From Salvia splendens (taxonomy: Eukaryota; Streptophyta; Magnoliopsida; Lamiales; Lamiaceae), in the NCBI RefSeq assembly GCF_004379255.2, contig NC_056035.1, forward strand, positions 41,296,773 to 41,360,772: a DNA stretch of 64,000 bases, given 5' to 3'. A program made the position numbers and the translations under genes. Positions 10,232-19,619 of the stretch are shown here, piece after piece; positions within the stretch are counted from its first letter, which is position 1; every line of letters begins with the position of its first letter. The notes beneath the pieces are model-generated. The model was given only the letters and a program-made list of their open reading frames with translations. It was not told the origin of the DNA and made no database searches.

Positions 10232-10555
10232 TTTTCTTACTTTTTGAAGGTGAAGAAAGTCTGAAGAAATTCTTGAAAGCGGAGAGAGAATTTTCGCAAA
10301 AAAGAGAGAGTGCAGAAGAAGCAGTCGCAAAAGTGCTTCAATGATGAAGAAAGGAGGTATTTATCAGATTCGGCGAAGATTTCAAAATCGTCGCACCGTT
10401 TCGAATCCCACCTTTTCAGGATTCAACGGCCGGATTTTACTGTCGCATTTAATGCAGTCACGTGCAAGGCACGTCCCCTGACATCAGCCTCCCCCTTGCC
10501 TTTATCCAGAATGCCGAAGTGACTCACTTCGCCGAAGTGATTCACTTCGCCCTTC

Positions 10556-10567
10556 GGGGGGGGGTAG
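10556..10567 (+). other. Polypurine tract of the Tat element
   Basis: Nine consecutive G residues followed by TAG, directly before the 3' LTR. This is the expected plus-strand priming site. Confidence 0.7.
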
Positions 10568-11186
10568 TGATGGGGTGCGTACTAAACAAGCCCAACAGCA
10601 ATGACGGCCCATCAGCCCAAAGCCCAAGGAAGAGTATGAGTTCGGCATTACCAAAGAGTTCGGCCTCAGCCTACAGCTCGGTAAAAGCCAACCAATCAAG
10701 CATTACCCTCAGGTCGGCATCAAGCTCTACTCTCAGATCGGCAACCAAAGCAGTTCGGTCTCAGTATTCGACCGAACAAGGAGTTAGTGGACCCATACAG
10801 GATTTCCACAACTTCCAACACACCCACTACCACGTGGTGTCAACTCAGGCCACGATCGTAGGCCATGACCTACGCTACATCCACGATCTTAGGCCATGAC
10901 CTACACGACATCCACGACTTAGGGTGGTGATGCAAGCCACGATCTTAGTTCAATATATAAATAGAACTTAGATCTGATAGACAGAGGTTAAGCTCTCTAG
11001 AGATAAAATATCATATAGCAAGTCTGTGTTGTAAGCTGTAATCCCAGATCAAGCAATACAATCTTGCCCTCCCTTCTTCCCGTGGACGTAGATTTACTTC
11101 AGTAAATCGAACCACGTAAATTCATTGTGTCGTAGTCTTTATTCTCTACCAGCATCTACTAACATCAGAAATTCGCGGACTCATCA
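10568..11186 (+). repeat. 3' LTR of the Tat element
   Basis: 619 bp, no difference from the 5' LTR seen by eye. Followed at once by the target duplication CTAGA (11187-11191). The original upstream DNA of the phytocyanin gene resumes here. Confidence 0.95.
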
Positions 11187-11470
11187 CTAGACTAGTAAAA
11201 ATGGCTAATATTTTTGTCCTGCTCATGTACTTCAGCCGAATCGACGATTTGCACAATTTGCATCTTAAAATTTTATAATATCATAGTATTAAGTCGTGTT
11301 GATTAATTGTACCTTATTTAGAGTACAAATTTTGCATAGTGGTCTAGATTATTATTTATATCAAACCTTGAAGGTTTGATTATACTTTATGGCAATTTTA
11401 ATGACTGGAATATTAAGAATAAAAAGGTATGCTACATGATTTATATATATATATATATAATATATATATA

Positions 11471-11817
11471 TGGTCATGTTAAAATACAAACTCTTTATAA
11501 TACAAACTATACAAACTTTAATCCTACTCACTTAATACAATTAATCAACGGTTAATATAAGAGATTTTTCTAATGTCAACATTTTGTCATCGAAAAATCA
11601 GAATTTGGACACCCCCGTCGACAGAATTTGTACACTCCGTACATCCCCCGGTGACATAATTTGTACATTCCGTTGACATCGACCCCCGGTGACATAATTT
11701 GTACAGTCCGTTGACATCGACCCCTGTTGACATAATTTGTACACTCCGGTGACATAATTTGTACAGTCCGTTGACATAGTTTGTAGTTTGTATCAAAGAT
11801 AGGGTGTTTGCATTTGA

Positions 11818-11824
<7 letters not shown>
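11471..11824. mobile_element. Small TIR element with internal minisatellite, flanked by (TA)n
   Basis: Bounded on both sides by (TA)n runs (about 11442-11471 and 11824-11852). The outer 50 bases are imperfect inverted repeats sharing ATACAAACTA and ACAAAC. The centre (11610-11790) is a minisatellite of GGTGACATAATTTGTACA and CGTTGACATCGACC units, at least four copies. No credible coding sequence; the minus-strand open frame through it only reads the repeats. Confidence 0.5.
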
Positions 11825-11854
<30 letters not shown>

Positions 11855-12106
11855 TAGATAGGGTCATGATCTATGGCAAACACCTCTTAACCATATAACT
11901 AGAGAACAAATAATAGCCACAAGATCAAGAAAATCAAGGGCTAGTATTAATACATGTAATTTTCTAATTTAAGGAGAAATTAGTTCTCTCAATCACAAAT
12001 TTACTCCACAATAACAAGGCGGGGGGTATTATAGTAATTTTGTAAAAGCTTGATACCAAAATCAGGTTAGGTCGCCAAATTGATTTCATTTGAAAAACAA
12101 CCGCAA

Positions 12107-12638
12107 CCAAAATCCTCTCTGATTCTACCGGAGGAGAAGAGGAAGCTTCGCGAAGAGGAAATCGTGAGCTTATGCATCGAAATCCTCTCTGTCGGCACTG
12201 ACACTACATCGACGGCGCTGCAATGGATCATGTCGAATTTAGTGAAGCACAGCGAAATTCAGGAGAAGTTGTACCAGGAGATGGTCGGCGTGGCGGAGGG
12301 CGACGTGGTGGAGGAGGAGGATCTGCAGAAGCTGCCGTATCTGAAGGCAGTGGTGCTGGAGGCGCTGCGGCGGCATCCAACGGGGCACTTTGTGTTGGCG
12401 CACAAGGTGAAGGAGGAGGTGGATCTGGACGGTTACCGAATCCCTAAGGACGCGTACGTGAATTTCATGGTGGCGGACATGAATTGGAGTTCAGGCCGGA
12501 GAGGTTCGTGGAGGCGTGCACGGGGGAAGGGTTTGACGTGACCGGAGAGTTTTCCCGGGATTTTCAGTGGCGTTGTTGCATTTGGAGTACTTGGTTGCGG
12601 ATGATGAGGTGGATCTCACTGAGAAGCACGACTTTACT
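12107..12638 (+). pseudogene. CYP89A-type cytochrome P450 fragment
   Basis: The open frame reads [17 protein letters not shown], the I-helix oxygen-binding motif [26 protein letters not shown] with the K-helix ExxR (EALR), then the HFVLAHKV and [18 protein letters not shown] region. This order and wording are characteristic of the plant CYP89A family. The frame is then broken: the FRPERF block continues in another frame, and the heme-binding Cys region is deleted. A C-terminal scrap (LHLEYLVADDEVDL) follows before the copy ends. About 180 of roughly 510 residues remain, so it cannot make an active enzyme. It lies inside a TIR transposon and is best read as captured gene sequence. Confidence 0.8.
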
Positions 12639-12641
12639 ATC

Positions 12642-12742
12642 GTATTAATCATCACATGAAACGATTGGAGCAATTCAGTCATAAACAGGGATTATTGTTG
12701 TAAATACCACTGAATAGATTTTATAAATCATCAAAGGAAATC
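12642..12742 (+). repeat. Direct repeat flanking the minisatellite, copy 1
   Basis: About 100 bases starting GTATTAATCATCACATGAAA, repeated almost exactly at 13644-13752. It brackets the 22-bp minisatellite, suggesting duplication of one internal segment of the transposon. Confidence 0.85.
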
Positions 12743-12755
12743 AGACACATCACAT

Positions 12756-13390
12756 TTGTTCAGAAAAAACTTCACTCTTGTTCAGAAAACACTTCACTCT
12801 TGTTCACAAAACACTTCACTCTTGTTCTCAAAACACTTCACTCTTGTTCAGAAAACGCATCATTCTTGTTTACAAAAGACATCACTCTTGTTCAGAAAAG
12901 ACTACACTCTTGTTCAGGAAAGACTTCACTATTCTTCAGAAAACACATCACTCTTGTTCACAAAAACACATCACTCTTGTTCACAAAAACACTTCACTCT
13001 TGCTCAGAAAACACTTCACTCTTGTTCAGATAATACATCACTATTATTCTGATTTCAGTTCACTCTTGTTCACAAAAACACATCACTCTTGTTCACAAAA
13101 ACACTTCACTCTTGTTCATAAAACACTTCACTCTTGTTCAGAAAACACATCACTATTATTCTGATTTCAGTTCACTCTTGTTCACAAAAACACATCACTC
13201 TTGTTCACAAAAACACTTCACTCTTGTTCAGAAAACACTTCACTCTTGTTCATAAAACACTTCACTCTTGTTCAGAAAACACATCACTATTATTCTGATT
13301 TCAGTTCACTCTTGTTCACAATACACATCACTCTTGTTCACAAAATACTTCACTCTTATTCACAAAACACTTCACTCTTATTTGCAAAAC
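12756..13390 (+). repeat. 22-bp minisatellite
   Basis: About 28 head-to-tail copies of a unit close to ACTTCACTCTTGTTCAGAAAAC, with variants CATCACT, CACAAAAAC and CATAAAAC. A higher-order unit of about 115 bp marked by CATCACTATTATTCTGATTTC recurs at about 13036, 13148 and 13285. Because 22 is not a multiple of three and the unit has no stop on the plus strand, all three plus frames are open. This explains the apparent Ser/His/Phe-rich ORFs, which are not genes. Confidence 0.92.
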
Positions 13391-13526
13391 AAATAAGACT
13401 TTCAATGTCGAATAGATTATCGGATAAATTTAGTCCTCGACCGATACCGAAATAAAATTGCCGTAATTATAAAGCTTATCCCAAATTTCAACCAATCAAG
13501 CCGCAATTACAGGGATGTTCCATTTG

Positions 13527-14014
13527 TAGCTTCCACTCTAGATCTGAAACAGATGGTAACAATATCACAAGTCTAAGAAGAAAATTGACTTAATTATAAA
13601 GCAAACAAATTGATCCATAGCAATCTTCCACTCTTTATCAATGGTATTAATCATCACATGAAACGATTGGAGCAATTCAGTCATAAACATGGATTATTGA
13701 TGTAAATACCACTGAATAGATTTTATAATAATTAATAATCATCAAAGGAAATCTAAATGCTTCTAGATTCAGCTAAAATATTTGGCTTTTCTTCACTCTA
13801 TTCAGATTTCCAACCGAATTCATCAACAAACCAGAAGGATCGACCTAATTTTGTGAATAAAGAATTTCAGAGAAAAAAACTTTCACAGAGAGAAAAGTGA
13901 TAAAATTAGAAAATTGGTGTACCAATTTTCGTATGAAATCTCGAATTGGAAAGGATTGACGAATGGAGCTGGATTGCTCAATACGGTGACGTCTTTCAAG
14001 TTGACGGCGTTCAT
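13527..14014 (-). pseudogene. Histone chaperone ASF1 fragment (exon 1, intron 1, start of exon 2)
   Basis: From the ATG at 14014 the minus strand reads 29 codons that begin MNAVNLKDVTVLSNPAPFV and end FQFEISYE, an unmistakable ASF1 N terminus. The similarity stops at Glu29 (13928). About 380 bases further, after a pyrimidine-rich tract and CAG (13544-13546), the next ASF1 block DLEWKL appears (13544-13527), in the phase expected for exon 2. Similarity then ends. The few residues between these blocks in ASF1 are missing and there is no full frame, so it is non-functional. The retained intron shows that genomic DNA, not cDNA, was captured by the surrounding transposon. A 51-codon open frame (14166-14011) overlaps the ATG and may come from the ASF1 leader. 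Confidence 0.82.
13644..13752 (+). repeat. Direct repeat flanking the minisatellite, copy 2
   Basis: Second copy of the segment at 12642-12742, with a small insertion (TAATTAATAA) near its end. Confidence 0.85.
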
Positions 14015-14387
14015 GGTTTATCGACGGCAAGTTGAGCTTCAATCCTCGCGAATTTGGGGAAGAGACACTGATACGGAGGATTAACTGAGCCGCGAACAGC
14101 CCAAACGGAGGATGCCTTCTGGGGAAGAACCGGCGCATATGCGGCGGCGGCGGAGAGGCCGGCCATGGCGGTGGCTGGAGGGTCATCATGTTGATGGAGT
14201 TCAGCAGAATCGCCTCTTATGAATTTGATAAAGAGATTTCCAAAAATACCCTTGGCCTATTTTATATTATGAAAATAAATAATATTTGTTCCATTAAGAT
14301 GTGTGGCTGAGATTTGTTCTCTAGTTATACATTTAAGATTAGTTATATCTTGATCACTATCCTATATAGATATATATATATATATAT

Positions 14388-14700
14388 GGGAGCGTTATTT
14401 TCCTATTCATCCCTTAGATCCTTTATTCTTCTTAATATGAGCCGTTAAATCTCATTCATCAACGGTCCAGATGATCTGCATTATTACACTATAATGGTGC
14501 ATTATTAGTCGGTGTGCATTATTCAACTGAAAATCTGCATTATTACACTATAATGGTGCATTATTAGTCGGTGTGCATTATTCAACGGAAAATCTACATT
14601 ATTAAATGACACGTGGCACTAATCTAACCGTCGGATGACAAAATCGTGGGGCTGAGATCAAGAAGGAAAAAGGAAAAAATATGCAAAAAGGAAATGAATA
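14388..14700. mobile_element. Small TIR element with internal direct repeat, flanked by (TA)n
   Basis: The ends start GGGAGCGTTATTTTCCT on the left and, reverse complemented, GGGATGTATTCATTTCCT on the right. Both continue with TCCTTT and CTTCTT blocks, giving imperfect TIRs of about 60 bases. Both sides abut TA runs. An internal 58-bp unit (CTGCATTATTACACTATAAT...) is directly repeated near 14475 and 14533. Non-coding. Confidence 0.55.
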
Positions 14701-15640
14701 CATCCCTATATATATAATATGCACTAATTTTTGTTTTCACTGACTTTTTTTTTTGAATTGATACAACTTATTATAATGAAATAAAACCTCAGTACATGAA
14801 TGTAATCAGTTAAACTATTAAACTAACATTACCTCCTAACAAAATACAACAAATAGTTTATTTAATTTACTTCAAAAATATCCAGACAATGAATATTAGT
14901 ATAGTTTTATTTTATCTGAAAATCCACTGGTACGTTGAAGGAATGTCACTGGGCAATGTTTGAGTTTAGAGCGCACATACTACGATGCTTTAACATAGAT
15001 TTAATTATGTCGTGCTCAATCAAGCTTGGTTCATTTATTATCGACTGGAATTCAAATCCTCAAAACTTTATTTACTACGTACTTCATTGCTCTCGACCTT
15101 TTCATATTTAAATAACTAAAAGCAAATATACAGCACTAAATAACAATCTTGAAACTCATGATTGGTGTATATGGTGACATGGTGTTTCTGTTATCCAATA
15201 CATATTTTTTAGTATTGATAGGTTTTAGTTATGTAGGATGCATTACTTATACTAGTACTAACTTATTTTGGTGTTTATATAAGTCTCCTTCACGTGCCAT
15301 ATATGCACCGAAGATAACAAGCACACAATTTATTTTGAATTCAAGTATGCACATATATGTTGCTATGATTTATTGAATTTTTTTAGTGTTTTTGTTATTA
15401 CCTCAGGATCATTCGACGTCGCACGGGGGAACCATTTCACATTGGTTTTCAATGACAATAGTCTTTTTCGCAAATTTATACTACTCCTACTGTTATATTA
15501 TTGTCTAATAGTATGTTAAAGACTAATGTACTTTGATTAAGTTTAGCCTTTAATTATTTAGGTTTGTTCTTTTTGTTAGTGGAATGAACTATTCGGCTAA
15601 TCATAAGTTTAGAGTGTACTAGATTGTAACTCGCTAATTT
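14701..15640. other. AT-rich intergenic DNA
   Basis: No gene, RNA or clear repeat recognised. A 75-codon open frame at 15149-15376 has no recognisable similarity and a composition like its surroundings. Confidence 0.5.
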
Positions 15641-15870
15641 ATACTCTCTCTCCGTTTCACAGTAGTACAATTATTTCATTGTGTTTACTCGTTTTGGAAA
15701 AATGATAATAATAGTTAAAGTGAATAAATAGTAAAGTAAAAGAGAGAATAATGTACTTTTACATATATATATATATATATATATATTTAACTTTTTGTCT
15801 ACTTTAACTATTTATTATTTTTTCAAAACAATTACAAAAAGTGAAATGACTCTACTAATGTGAGAAGAAG
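15641..15870. mobile_element. Decayed Stowaway/mariner-like MITE
   Basis: Starts CTCTCTCCGTTTCACAGTAG, the usual plant Stowaway-like terminus. It has two long complementary arms (around 15693-15725 and 15790-15830) about a (TA)n centre, and ends near GTGAAATGACTCTACTAATG. Non-coding and able to fold into a long hairpin. Confidence 0.55.
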
Positions 15871-16532
15871 AGTGTACTTTACCACCATTTTAGGTCATTT
15901 AAAATTGGCATTGGTACTAAATCTGGCTCTATATATACAGTATGCTTAAAGTTATAGATTAAACTAAAAACCTGTGGTATAGTATTAGTTTTATTTGGAC
16001 CTTGAAATTCTTTTTTTTTTTCTTTGGACCTTGAAGTTCACATATACTATAATTGTCTGAATTATTTACATAGTTTTTCAATTTCAATATAAATTGATGG
16101 ATTCTTTTTGGAATAAACTTGGTTTCATTGTCTTTTTGTGTTTTTATTCATTGATTTGTTTACGTCAAAATTTATAAATCAAATCATAACGTGAAATTCT
16201 TTTTTTAGGTTATGGAAATATTATAAGGAAAGGTTGAGTATTTTCCTTTTTGAAATTAGATTTGGGAAAATAGTGCTAGGCCCTCCTCAAATAATGTGAC
16301 GGGTAACAGGAAAATACTACTAGTATGAAGAAGGAAAATTAAATTTAAATAGGGAAATTATCAGAAATTATGGGAAAATGTGGGGTGAAAGGAAATGGGA
16401 ATAATTAAATAATAAACGAATTTACTATGCATGGAAATAATTTATTAATACTAGAAGAATTAGTCTAGAGTTTATTGTGTATATATTAATATCGATCCTA
16501 TGGAAATCAATCAATCCCCATTGTTCTAAACT
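15871..16532. other. Upstream region of the F-box gene
   Basis: AT-rich, no conserved element recognised. The likely promoter of the F-box gene is in the last few hundred bases, but no unambiguous TATA box stands out among many AT runs. Confidence 0.4.
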
Positions 16533-17774
16533 ATGGAAATCGATAGGTTGAATGATCTTCCACAAGAAATCATCATCGACATCCTCTCAAGACTCCCCTT
16601 TCAAACCATCATGATCTCCAAGTGTATTTGCAAGTCATGGCGCGATCTAGTGAAGTCCCCTTACTTTGTCTGGTTGCATTCTCATCATGCGGCCTTGACC
16701 TCTGCCCGCCTCCCTGCCTTTGAAGACCTCAAATTCTCAAGGGCTCACAGCCTCTTGGGGTTTATTGGTGGCAATGAAATTATACAAAAACCACCAAAAG
16801 GTTCGGTTCTCTACACTCACACTTTTCCGGAGCCTTATAAGCCATTTATACATAGCTCCGTTAATGGCTTGCTCTTCATGATTGACTTTGAATCCATGTC
16901 CAAACTATTCATATGCAACCCAATCACTCGAGAGTACGTCACCATCAAGATGGGTTGTGATTGTTATTCATACAGATATGCATTTGGGTTTGGAGTGAGC
17001 AAAAGTGGGCAGTACAAGCTTGTCAGGGTTTATGCTCGTCGTAATTTTCCCCTTACCTGTCAAGTATACAATCTAGGAATAGGGCAATGGAAAAGCATCA
17101 CAATTGAGAGCGAATTGGTGTTCTGGTACCAAAAGGCATATGTGCCTCCTTTGGTGAATGGCAATCTTCACTGGCTTGTAATTGATCATGACAATGCGTT
17201 CCTATACCCCCGTAGAGTTTATTGCCTCGATCTTGAAACCGACCTATTTAAATCTTTTTCATGTCCTCGTAGTATTACTCTTCAAAATCTTGGTGAAGGC
17301 TTGAAGTATTCACTATCTGCTTTGAGGGGACGCCTGTGCTTCAGCAATGATGCAGATGATAATATGATGGAAATATGGTGTATGAAGAAATATGGAGATG
17401 ACAAATCATGGACCAAGGATTATGTTATCAAGAGAGAACGATATAAGCTCAGACTTCCTGAAGTTCTTCATAATTATACCAGATATTATGTTCCTTATGA
17501 TTTACATAAGGATATTTTGTCGAATGTAGAACGTCTTGATAGAATCTTAGAACGCCATGAAATGTTGTATCCCGTTAAAGCATTCAAAGATGGCGGGATC
17601 TTACTCGCCTTGCTTGAATCTGCTCGACTATTTTACTACTCGGGTACGACTAAAGTTATTCGAGAGATTAAGAAAGAGAGGAACCATGCTAGTTCCAACT
17701 TAGTTATTCATAGTCTGAATTTTGTTTCACTTAAATCCTTGGTGATGGAGAAAATGAGGGTTAAGTTGCTTTAA
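16533..17774 (+). CDS. F-box protein with F-box-associated (FBA-type) domain
   Basis: Single-exon gene of 413 residues, a typical length for the plant F-box/FBA family. The F-box is at residues 5-47 (LNDLPQEIIIDILSRLPF and CKSWRDLVKSPYF), which binds SKP1/ASK in an SCF ubiquitin ligase. The C-terminal part has FBA-type blocks: VNGLLFM, ICNPITREYVTI, FGFGVSKSGQYKLVRV, VYNLGIGQWKSI and VNGNLHWLV. That part selects the substrate, which cannot be told from sequence. The ATG chosen is the first in frame, just ahead of the F-box. There are no internal stops and the gene looks intact. Confidence 0.88.
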   Translation: MEIDRLNDLPQEIIIDILSRLPFQTIMISKCICKSWRDLVKSPYFVWLHSHHAALTSARLPAFEDLKFSRAHSLLGFIGGNEIIQKPPKGSVLYTHTFPEPYKPFIHSSVNGLLFMIDFESMSKLFICNPITREYVTIKMGCDCYSYRYAFGFGVSKSGQYKLVRVYARRNFPLTCQVYNLGIGQWKSITIESELVFWYQKAYVPPLVNGNLHWLVIDHDNAFLYPRRVYCLDLETDLFKSFSCPRSITLQNLGEGLKYSLSALRGRLCFSNDADDNMMEIWCMKKYGDDKSWTKDYVIKRERYKLRLPEVLHNYTRYYVPYDLHKDILSNVERLDRILERHEMLYPVKAFKDGGILLALLESARLFYYSGTTKVIREIKKERNHASSNLVIHSLNFVSLKSLVMEKMRVKLL

Positions 17775-18715
17775 TTAGGATTTTATTATGGTTATATAGT
17801 GTCTTGTTTGTTAGGATTTTATTTCATACTACAACTTTATATTGTTGTTTGTTAATTATTTCTCTTAATTATTAGTAGTATTTTATTTATGGTTTGATGG
17901 ATATTTTTATGTTGGATTATTAGCACATGTACCAAAACATAGTACTAGAAAGGAAGAGAAATTAAGGTACTAACTGAACATGATCACTTCTTAGAGACGT
18001 TTCATACACATAAGCAAAATTGATTTTTCTTGTTACTTTTTCTAATTAACTGTATCTCAAAAATGAAAATAATGGATACATATTAAAAAACTGTGGCCAA
18101 CGATGACTTTCAATTTCAAATTAACTCTTGTGTAAGTCTTTGAGAAAGTAACAAGTTAAAACACCAAGATATATAGTAGCTTAAAAAGCTCGATAAAAAT
18201 CGAGGAAGTCTTTCACAAAATCTAAAGCCCAACAAATTAAAATTCAAACCAAAATATAAAGTCAAGAAGTAAAGTATCGAATAGCCAACTTGTATTAAAA
18301 AATGTGAGATGTCCATCATTAACCAAATGGAAGTATGGAGCAACCTTAAATCCAAGTTAAATCAACCAGAATGCTCAACAGCGAGAAAACCTTAACAAAA
18401 TTACTGGAAAACTAAATCAAAGCCCAAATTAACACATACATGTAAGTATATAAATGATCAATGCATCATGTTGTTCTTGTTATTTTATGGGTGATGAGCA
18501 AAATAAGAAATGAACAATAGGGGTAGTATATTTTTTTAATCATAAACATTTTCGATCGGTCCTAGAAAAGTAGTAGTAGCAGTAGTAATTAAGTAAAACT
18601 AGTAGGGTGTCGTGCCACTGTATTATCAATTACATGATACAATAGGGGTAAGTAATGTTGATCCACAAGCATCATCAAGGTATACTAATACTAGTAAGGA
18701 ATGAAAATAACATAA
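17775..18715. other. Intergenic DNA between the F-box and LITTLE ZIPPER genes
   Basis: AT-rich 3' flanks of two convergent genes. No further coding sequence or repeat recognised; a 79-codon minus-strand frame at 18116-18355 has no recognisable domain. Confidence 0.45.
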
Positions 18716-18892
18716 TTAAAGAGGCTGAGAATAATCTGTGGTTTGAAAGTGGGACAATAAGGCAAGCCTCTCTTGTTGAAGGAGACGAGCCTTGTTCCTC
18801 AATTTCTCATTCTCTTTATATATGTTGATGTTCTCCATGTAAAGCCTTAAATTCTTCAACTCCATCTCATTTTCGTCCCAGCAGTGCAACAT
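18716..18892 (-). CDS. LITTLE ZIPPER (ZPR-type) micropeptide
   Basis: 58-residue, single-exon frame ending with TAA at 18718-18716. The core reads ELKNLRLYMENI then YKENEKLRNKARLLQQERLA. This is the LITTLE ZIPPER signature: a short leucine zipper with the KENE(K/R)LRxKAxLL block followed by QE...LL. ZPR proteins form non-productive heterodimers with class III HD-ZIP factors (REVOLUTA, PHABULOSA group) and act in a feedback loop controlling meristem and leaf polarity. They have no DNA-binding domain, and none is seen here. The alternative start Met10 (18865) aligns better with short family members, so the true N terminus is uncertain. Size fits the ZPR3/ZPR4 class better than the longer ZPR1/ZPR2. 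Confidence 0.82.
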   Translation of the reverse strand: MLHCWDENEMELKNLRLYMENINIYKENEKLRNKARLLQQERLALLSHFQTTDYSQPL

Positions 18893-19614
18893 TCCTTATT
18901 TTAATCTCAACGTAAACTTATATTGTAGGAGTAGTAATTAATTAGCTTTCTATATCTATCAATATTCAATACGTGAACCCTCCTGCTTCCTCTAGGTTTC
19001 ATCCACATGATTTTTTTCAACTACTAGCTACAACTTCTTGTGAGTTGGGTGTGTGATCTACCTTATTAATGCTTCTATATATATACACACATCTTGTGAG
19101 TTGGGAATTTATATCAATTTTAATTCAATGTGGAGGCTTTAAGATTGATGATGAGGGCTACTACTACAATTCAAGAATGGTGGTAATCATGATAATCGCT
19201 GTTCCATACGTAATCATGCATCAACAATAATAATTAAACAAAGCCTAAGCTGTAACAAACTAACAATTTTACTCCTACTCCTACCTTCTGTATTCTTTTT
19301 TTACCTTTTTAGATTATTTGTTGATTTTTCCCTTTTTTTTAATCTTATTTTTTTGTTTTTAATTTGCCTGGGTACCCTCGGCTTGTTGTAGATCATGGTT
19401 ATTTTTTATTTCTCCAACAAATATCAAAGAACGTCTTCCACTATCGATCGTGAGCTTTTGATTAAGCTGATTGATCTCAAATAAATGGAGTAGCATTTTC
19501 CTTGATATATAAATAAAAGCATCGTCTACTGCATCAAGTTCATCCAGGTAATGGATACACACAAGACCATTTAAAATGGGCATTATTTATTTATTCATCC
19601 CTAACTCATCATAA
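18893..19614. other. Upstream region of the LITTLE ZIPPER gene
   Basis: AT-rich. It should contain the promoter of the minus-strand ZPR gene. A 74-codon minus frame at 19359-19583 has no domain I recognise. The Athila-type element starts at 19620. Confidence 0.4.
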
Positions 19615-19619
19615 TTCGC

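Larger units (their letters stand above)
334..11186 (+). mobile_element. Full-length Tat-lineage Ty3/Gypsy LTR retrotransposon
   Basis: Complete 10,853-bp element. It is bounded by two 619-bp direct LTRs that begin TGATGG and end TCATCA, and flanked by a perfect 5-bp target duplication CTAGA (329-333 and 11187-11191). Order: LTR, primer-binding site, gag-protease, pol (RT, RNase H, second RNase H, integrase), tandem repeats, spliced antisense gene, polypurine tract, LTR. The second, archaeal-type RNase H domain and the antisense gene after integrase are hallmarks of the Tat lineage (Retand/Ogre-like). I saw no difference between the two LTRs by eye, so the insertion is very recent. All domains appear intact and the element may be active. 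Confidence 0.95.
11860..14363. mobile_element. TIR transposon carrying captured gene fragments (Pack-type)
   Basis: About 2.5 kb with terminal inverted repeats of about 70 bases. The left end (11862-11935) and the reverse complement of the right end (14363-14290) share ATAACTAGAGAACAAAT and AGCCACA plus TGATC near the tip. Both sides abut (TA)n. Inside are a CYP89A-like P450 fragment (plus), a 22-bp minisatellite flanked by about 100-bp direct repeats, and an ASF1 fragment including an intron (minus). There is no transposase, so it is non-autonomous. The superfamily is not settled (MULE-like is my guess). A short element at 62761 has similar termini. Confidence 0.65.

Noticed and set aside
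11587..11883. 98-codon minus-strand frame rich in Asn, Cys and Thr
   Set aside because: Reads through a minisatellite and a TA run; no conservation expected.
12756..13455. Several overlapping Ser/His/Phe-rich open frames
   Set aside because: Produced by a stop-free 22-bp minisatellite in all three frames.
19359..19583. 74-codon minus-strand frame (starts MPILNGLVCIHYLDELDAV)
   Set aside because: No domain recognised, no splice or promoter support; kept as intergenic.
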